NCBI RefSeq assembly: GCF_000812565.1
Contig: NZ_JTAM01000003.1
Span: forward strand, 62,001 to 126,000
Origin: Flammeovirga sp. OC4
Lineage (GTDB): Bacteria; Bacteroidota; Bacteroidia; Cytophagales; Flammeovirgaceae
Length of the DNA stretch: 64,000 nucleotides
Reading direction: 5' to 3'
Positions 61,472 through 64,000 of the stretch are shown here, piece after piece (the first letter of the stretch is position 1; every line of letters begins with the position of its first letter). The position numbers were made by a program, and so were the translations under genes. The notes beneath the pieces were generated by a model. That model was not told the origin of the DNA, ran no database searches, and worked only from the letters and a program-made list of their open reading frames with translations.

Positions 61472-62722
61472 TCAATTGTTTAATTCTTCTGAAAGCCATT
61501 TCAGAACGGAGTTAGTAGTGACCGTGACATTTAATGCTCTGTTGTTATAGAGTTGTAATAGCTTTGCCTCTGTCTTATCTTTTGTAGATAACGCTATCCA
61601 TATAGTCCCTACTGGCTTCTGTTCCGTTCCTCCTGTTGGACCAGCAATACCCGTTGTCGCTACTCCAAAGTCCGCATTGTATTTTTCACGAACGTTGTTG
61701 GCCATTTGCAGTGCCACTTGCTCACTTACTGCTCCAAAATTTTTCAAGCTTTCTGAAGTTACACCCAGCTGACTCTCCTTAACTTCATTGCTGTAAGACA
61801 CAATTCCACCATTATAGAAAGCCGATGCTCCTGCAATACCTGTAATTGTCTTAGCAATATTACCTCCGGTACATGACTCAGCCGTTGCCAGTGTCAAACC
61901 TTTCTCTTTGAACAAGTCAGCCACAATAAGCTCTATGTCGAGGTCTTCTTCTGCATAGAGGTTCTCCCCCAACAGTTCTCTAAGCTTTTGGACTTCTAAT
62001 TCAATCTTCTGAACCAAATCTTCCTCTTCGTAACTCACCCCGGTGATTCTCAATCGAACTTGTCCTAATCGTGGTAAGTAAGCCAAACTTAATTCTTCCG
62101 GTAAATTGTCCTCCCAATCTTCAATCATCAACGCCAATTTGGATTCAGGAATTCCCATTGTTCTCAACATCTTATGTACAATGAATGGCGTATGGTATTT
62201 TTCCTGCAACTGATCCAGTACATGATTTTCCATCAAGTATTTCATCTCATGTGGTACCCCAGGCATTGACACAATGGTCTTATCTCCATTTTCAAACCAC
62301 ATACCAGGAGCTGTACCGACCTTATTCATTAAAACTTGTCCATTGGAAGGTATATCAGCCTGCATCTTATTTAAGGTCGTCAACTCTCTATTTCTCGCCT
62401 TAAAAAGCTCTGCGATGTTATCATACACTTCTGGTCGATAAGTCATATCTACACCAAAATATTCGGCTATTGTTTTTTTGGTGATATCATCCTTGGTAGG
62501 CCCCAAGCCTCCAGTGATCAACACAATATCTGCTCTTGATTGTGCTTCTTCTAAGATGTTCAAAATTTCCTCTTTAGTATCACCTATTGAAGTTTTACGT
62601 ATTACCTTAAAACCTTTTTTGTTAAGTTCAGTCCCCATCCATTGGGAGTTTGTATCCGTTATCTGTCCATAAAGAATTTCGTCTCCAATGGTCACTATTT
62701 CGACGTAAGTGTGCGTTTTCAT
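61472..62722 (-). CDS. cinA: CinA family protein (nicotinamide-nucleotide amidase / competence-damage protein)
   Basis: The 416-residue protein has both CinA halves: the N-terminal MocF/COG1058 domain (about 5-170: ITIGDEILYGQITDTNSQWM, ITGGLGPTKDDITKKTIAE, MPGVPHEMKYLM), associated with ADP-ribose pyrophosphatase activity, and the C-terminal amidase domain (about 255-416: LATAESCTGGNIAKTITGIAGAS, GVATTGIAGPTGGTEQKPVGTIWIA). The latter deamidates nicotinamide mononucleotide in pyridine nucleotide recycling. It is full length and divergent from anmK across 52 bp. Confidence 0.95.
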   Translation of the reverse strand: MKTHTYVEIVTIGDEILYGQITDTNSQWMGTELNKKGFKVIRKTSIGDTKEEILNILEEAQSRADIVLITGGLGPTKDDITKKTIAEYFGVDMTYRPEVYDNIAELFKARNRELTTLNKMQADIPSNGQVLMNKVGTAPGMWFENGDKTIVSMPGVPHEMKYLMENHVLDQLQEKYHTPFIVHKMLRTMGIPESKLALMIEDWEDNLPEELSLAYLPRLGQVRLRITGVSYEEEDLVQKIELEVQKLRELLGENLYAEEDLDIELIVADLFKEKGLTLATAESCTGGNIAKTITGIAGASAFYNGGIVSYSNEVKESQLGVTSESLKNFGAVSEQVALQMANNVREKYNADFGVATTGIAGPTGGTEQKPVGTIWIALSTKDKTEAKLLQLYNNRALNVTVTTNSVLKWLSEELNN

Positions 62723-62729
62723 TGCTTTT

Positions 62730-62737
62730 TATATTTG
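62730..62737 (+). promoter_or_regulatory. Probable -7 box of the anmK promoter
   Basis: TATATTTG fits TAnnTTTG and lies 38 bp before the anmK ATG in the short divergent gap with cinA. Confidence 0.4.
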
Positions 62738-62774
62738 TATATGCGAAATTAAATGATTCAAATCTGCAACTAAA

Positions 62775-63956
62775 ATGAGTAGTAAAAACAAATTTCGATT
62801 AATAGGTGTGATGTCTGGCACAAGTCTAGACGGCATTGACCTATGTTATGCTGAATTTTGGAAAGATAGTCAAAAACAATGGCGTTATTCGATGCCACAT
62901 ATTGACAGTGTTGATTATGATGACGATTGGAAAACCAAACTCGACACCGCTGAACATCTTTCAGCCCTTGAATATATAAAATTAGACCGAGCTTTAGGTA
63001 GAAAGATGGGTATGCATATCAGATCTTTCATCGATAGGAACAATTTAAAAGTCGATTTTGTTTGCAGTCATGGACATACAATTTTTCACCAACCCGAAAT
63101 TGGTATTACCTCTCAGATAGGTCATGGCCCCGCAATTGCAAGATACTCAGGATGTAATGTCATCAATGACTTTAGAGTTTCAGATTTAGCTTTTCAAGGA
63201 CAAGGTGCTCCTTTGGTCCCTATTGGTGATCGATTATTGTTTCATGAATACCATTATCGATTAAATCTTGGAGGGATTGGGAACATCTCTTTTGAAGTAA
63301 ATAATGAAACGATCGCTTTTGATACCTCGCCTGCCAATATGCCCCTCAATTATTTTATGAGAGAAATTGGGAAAGAGTTTGATGAAGACGGGCAGATGTC
63401 TCGCCAAGGAAATATCAATCAACAGGTGTTAGATGAACTGAACCAACTTTCTTTTTATAAAGATTTTGAAGTGAAATCATTGGGGAAAGAATGGTTTGTG
63501 GATACTTTTCTACCAATCATCACTAAAGTTGAAAGACTGGAAGATCGTTTGGCAACTTCCGTAGAGCATACGGCAATTCAAGTGGGTAAGGTCATTGAAT
63601 TCGCCTCAAAAAAATCAAAACTGCACTTTGGGAAAGAAAAATTGTTAATTACCGGAGGTGGTGCTTTTAATTCTCACTTGATTGAAAGAATTCAGGCTCA
63701 CTGCCCTGATATTGAAACTGTTATTCCTAAAAAAGAAATCATTACGCATAAAGAAGCCTTACTTTTTGCCTTTCTAGGTTGTCTACGTCTAAAAAAAGAG
63801 GTTAATTGTCTTAAGAGTGTCACTGGTGCAACAATTGATAATTGTGGTGGCGTGATACACTACCCTTTTGTGAAAGAAGAAGAGGAAAGCACTCCCTCAT
63901 TGACAGACAGTGATGAGATGCCCTCATTTAATAAAATAATTGGTTGTGGAGGTTAA
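62775..63956 (+). CDS. anmK: Anhydro-N-acetylmuramic acid kinase AnmK
   Basis: AnmK phosphorylates and opens 1,6-anhydro-MurNAc during peptidoglycan recycling. The 393-residue protein has the ASKHA-fold motifs GVMSGTSLDGIDLCYAEF, VCSHGHTIFHQP, NVINDFRVSDLAFQGQGAPLVP, LNLGGIGNIS, AFDTSPANM and LLITGGGAFNSHL. Length is normal, apart from an acidic C-terminal tail of about 30 residues (VKEEEESTPSLTDSDE). The stop is 44 bp from the window end. No other recycling gene is adjacent. Confidence 0.96.
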   Translation: MSSKNKFRLIGVMSGTSLDGIDLCYAEFWKDSQKQWRYSMPHIDSVDYDDDWKTKLDTAEHLSALEYIKLDRALGRKMGMHIRSFIDRNNLKVDFVCSHGHTIFHQPEIGITSQIGHGPAIARYSGCNVINDFRVSDLAFQGQGAPLVPIGDRLLFHEYHYRLNLGGIGNISFEVNNETIAFDTSPANMPLNYFMREIGKEFDEDGQMSRQGNINQQVLDELNQLSFYKDFEVKSLGKEWFVDTFLPIITKVERLEDRLATSVEHTAIQVGKVIEFASKKSKLHFGKEKLLITGGGAFNSHLIERIQAHCPDIETVIPKKEIITHKEALLFAFLGCLRLKKEVNCLKSVTGATIDNCGGVIHYPFVKEEEESTPSLTDSDEMPSFNKIIGCGG

Positions 63957-64000
63957 CGCCATCTAGTAATGGTACTCCATGACTGCAAATGTCAAATTAT

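Noticed and set aside
1-64000. tRNA, rRNA, CRISPR, prophage or insertion-sequence transposase genes
   Set aside because: None recognised in coding or intergenic DNA on either strand by reading; a covariance-model search was not possible.

Overview
The window looks like chromosomal DNA from a low-GC, probably marine member of the Bacteroidota, most likely a Cytophagales/Flammeovirgaceae-type organism. The evidence is a SusC/SusD pair, a type IX secretion sorting domain on a glycoside hydrolase, a bacillithiol gene (bshC), BlaI/BlaR1-type operons with TonB C-terminal domains, and promoters of the Bacteroidota form (TAnnTTTG at -7, seen before hisF, panD, hemA and others). No tRNA, rRNA, CRISPR array, insertion sequence or prophage was recognised.

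Layout. 1-4.2 kb: start of carB, hisF, panD, a flippase-like membrane protein overlapping rfaE2, and a HesB-like protein. 4.2-11.5 kb: S41 protease, hybrid histidine kinase, second flippase-like protein, YgiQ radical SAM protein. 11.6-17.4 kb: secreted TonB_C protein, divergent from blaI and two tandem blaR1 genes, then a leucine-rich-repeat protein. The second blaR1 is preceded by a 34-codon remnant of blaI, which records a tandem duplication; a 36-bp perfect palindrome plus a third operator-like site lie before blaI. 17.4-30.6 kb: yiaA, a short hemA with a single-domain globin, a phosphopantetheinyl transferase, an outer-membrane barrel with a partner lipoprotein, an operon of a polytopic membrane protein, a flavin oxidoreductase and a DUF350 protein, then yaaA and a rhodanese lipoprotein. 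30.9-43.3 kb: rpoN, a PAP2-like protein, a small sensor kinase/receiver pair, sufB without sufC or sufD, M20 peptidase, fatty acid hydroxylase, bshC, two small soluble proteins and an MFS transporter. 43.5-61 kb: a carbohydrate-utilisation region. 61.4-64 kb: cinA divergent from anmK.

The carbohydrate region is the main accessory system. On the minus strand it reads susC, susD, a 1.35-kb gap, GH3 beta-glucosidase, GH5 with CBM6 and a T9SS domain, a second GH5, a small coiled-coil gene, a large beta-propeller/LuxR regulator without kinase or receiver, a decayed glycyl-radical-enzyme activase, and a GH47-type alpha-mannosidase lipoprotein. The GH5 enzymes would cut a beta-glucan outside the cell, SusCD would import oligomers, and GH3 would finish them to glucose. 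A 30-bp motif (25/30 identical) is found far upstream of both susC and the GH3 gene, each followed about 70 bp later by the same 11-mer, so the two transcription units probably share a regulator. The gap also holds a compact nested inverted-repeat element of mobile, MITE-like appearance.
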